This document shows positions 63,507 through 64,000 of a stretch of 64,000 nt of DNA, one piece after another (positions within the stretch are counted from its first letter, which is position 1; the number at the start of each line of letters is the position of its first letter). Both the position numbers and the translations under genes were made by a program. The notes under the pieces were generated by a model that was not told where the DNA came from, ran no database searches, and saw nothing but the letters and a program-made list of their open reading frames with translations. Origin of the DNA: Bradyrhizobium ottawaense (GTDB taxonomy: Bacteria; Pseudomonadota; Alphaproteobacteria; Rhizobiales; Xanthobacteraceae); assembly GCF_900099825.1 (NCBI RefSeq), contig NZ_LT629693.1, positions 7,327,001-7,391,000 on the forward strand. The letters run 5' to 3'.

Positions 63507-63677
63507 ATGCACGTCAGACCACTTATAATCGTCAACGCAGCGCTTGCCGCCGATCACGGGGACGAGGAGAGCGATGGTTTCGTCGTGGTCATCGGCCCTA
63601 TTAAACTCCGGTCGCTGAGCAATATTGCTTCTGCCCCGGAACTCGAAAGCGCAAGCTGGTTCCATCACCGCCCGTAA
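63507..63677 (+). CDS. small ORF containing leader-block peptide (56 aa)
   Basis: A 56-residue frame from ATG at 63507 to TAA at 63675. It reads MHVRPLIIVNAALAADHGD at the start and SLSNIASAPELESASWFHHRP at the end. The latter part repeats in the leader block at 32765 (SDIATPELGRASRFHHR). No good Shine-Dalgarno sequence is seen. Because part of the peptide is conserved between two places it may be translated, but it could also be conserved as RNA. Confidence 0.45.
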   Translation: MHVRPLIIVNAALAADHGDEESDGFVVVIGPIKLRSLSNIASAPELESASWFHHRP

Positions 63678-63694
63678 CAGGCATCCATCGGTGA
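63616..63694 (+). other. leader block, copy C
   Basis: Begins TGAGCAATATTGC. TCACCG (63665) and CGGTGA (63689) form the stem shared with copies A and B. Downstream come CAGAGAG, GCTCCCG, AGGAGAG and an ATG at 63747 that runs only five codons, so no small CxxC gene follows here; it has been lost or replaced. The rest of 63286-63863 has no recognisable gene. Confidence 0.6.
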
Positions 63695-63863
63695 CAGAGA
63701 GTGGTGCACGCTCCCGCCCGTTAATTGTTAATCAGGAGAGCCAGCCATGTTGCGCGTCTGAGTGGCCTGTTTTGAAAACGCGAGTCGGGGGCGGGGCCAC
63801 CGGTGGAACCCCTAGCGTTCGTTCCCGTTACACTTCTAACTCAAGAGCAAGGAGGACTCTCAC

Positions 63864-64000
63864 ATGATGAAGATCACTCTTGCCGTGGCGGCAGCGGCAG
63901 TTGTGCTGACAACTGCCCCGCTCGCCACTCCGGCCATGGCCCAAGGCGTCAAGATGGCCCAAGGCGTCGATGTCCAGGTCGGGCGGGACCGCGACGACCG
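63864..64000 (+). CDS. secreted protein, 5' part (cut by window edge)
   Basis: The ATG at 63864 follows AAGGAGG and runs off the end of the window. The signal peptide is MKITLAVAAAAVVLTTAPLATPAMA, ending in AMAQG. The visible mature part has a short repeat (AQGVKMAQGVDVQ) and begins a charged stretch (VGRDRDD). A second ATG is three bases later. Family cannot be told. Confidence 0.65.
   Translation, partial: MMKITLAVAAAAVVLTTAPLATPAMAQGVKMAQGVDVQVGRDRDD

Overview
The window looks like a chromosomal segment of a Bradyrhizobium-type alphaproteobacterium (Nitrobacteraceae). The evidence is high GC with strong third-position GC bias, an ALA dehydratase of the magnesium type known from Bradyrhizobium japonicum, an LdtR regulator, the runs glyA-nrdR-ribD-ribE-ribH-nusB-thiL and plsX-fabH-ihfA-merR, and several families of dispersed intergenic palindromes. 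The genus is inferred from these features; no database search was possible.

Layout. 0-4 kb: the end of a PQQ dehydrogenase, a His-rich CDF metal exporter, and a chromate module (chrA plus a rhodanese-ChrB fusion). 4-9.3 kb: transporters, a small secreted protein, a decayed EamA transporter and RidA. 9.3-11.4 kb: an arsenic operon arsR-arsI-aqpS-arsC facing a divergent MFS exporter across overlapping palindromes. 11.5-19.2 kb: a class III adenylate cyclase, a zinc metallopeptidase, a winged-helix/TPR regulator divergent from a methyltransferase, then an alpha/beta hydrolase and a MetY-type PLP enzyme. 19.3-31 kb: DUF1127, a serine hydrolase, an Rrf2/methyltransferase pair, two MFS carriers, mntH, bpt, an RDD protein, hemB and a DUF6163 protein.

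31-44.9 kb reads as accessory DNA: small secreted proteins, a GlsB-type protein, a Crp/Fnr regulator, a family of small double-CxxC proteins behind a repeated leader block, an intact-looking group II intron, ldtR, a triplicated palindromic 21-bp repeat ahead of a DUF1326/DUF2182 pair, a GST gene without a normal start codon, and an amidohydrolase/HxlR pair. 45-60.5 kb is housekeeping: serine, one-carbon and riboflavin metabolism, NusB, ThiL, cold shock protein, H+-pyrophosphatase, BamE, a cytochrome bc1 chaperone, YceD, PlsX, FabH, IHF-alpha and a MerR regulator, ending in tRNA-Pro(GGG). Downstream of the tRNA are gene remnants, a large autotransporter carrying an ice-binding-like DUF3494 domain, and a third copy of the leader block.

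How the genes work together: the first 11 kb and mntH give metal and metalloid handling (Zn/Co/Cd efflux, chromate, inorganic and organic arsenic, manganese uptake). The rib-nus-thi run links riboflavin with thiamine phosphate metabolism, and plsX-fabH starts lipid synthesis. The most unusual material is in the accessory block and at the right end: the leader block with a compensatory base change shared by small zinc-ribbon genes, the 21-bp iterons, and the DUF3494 autotransporter.
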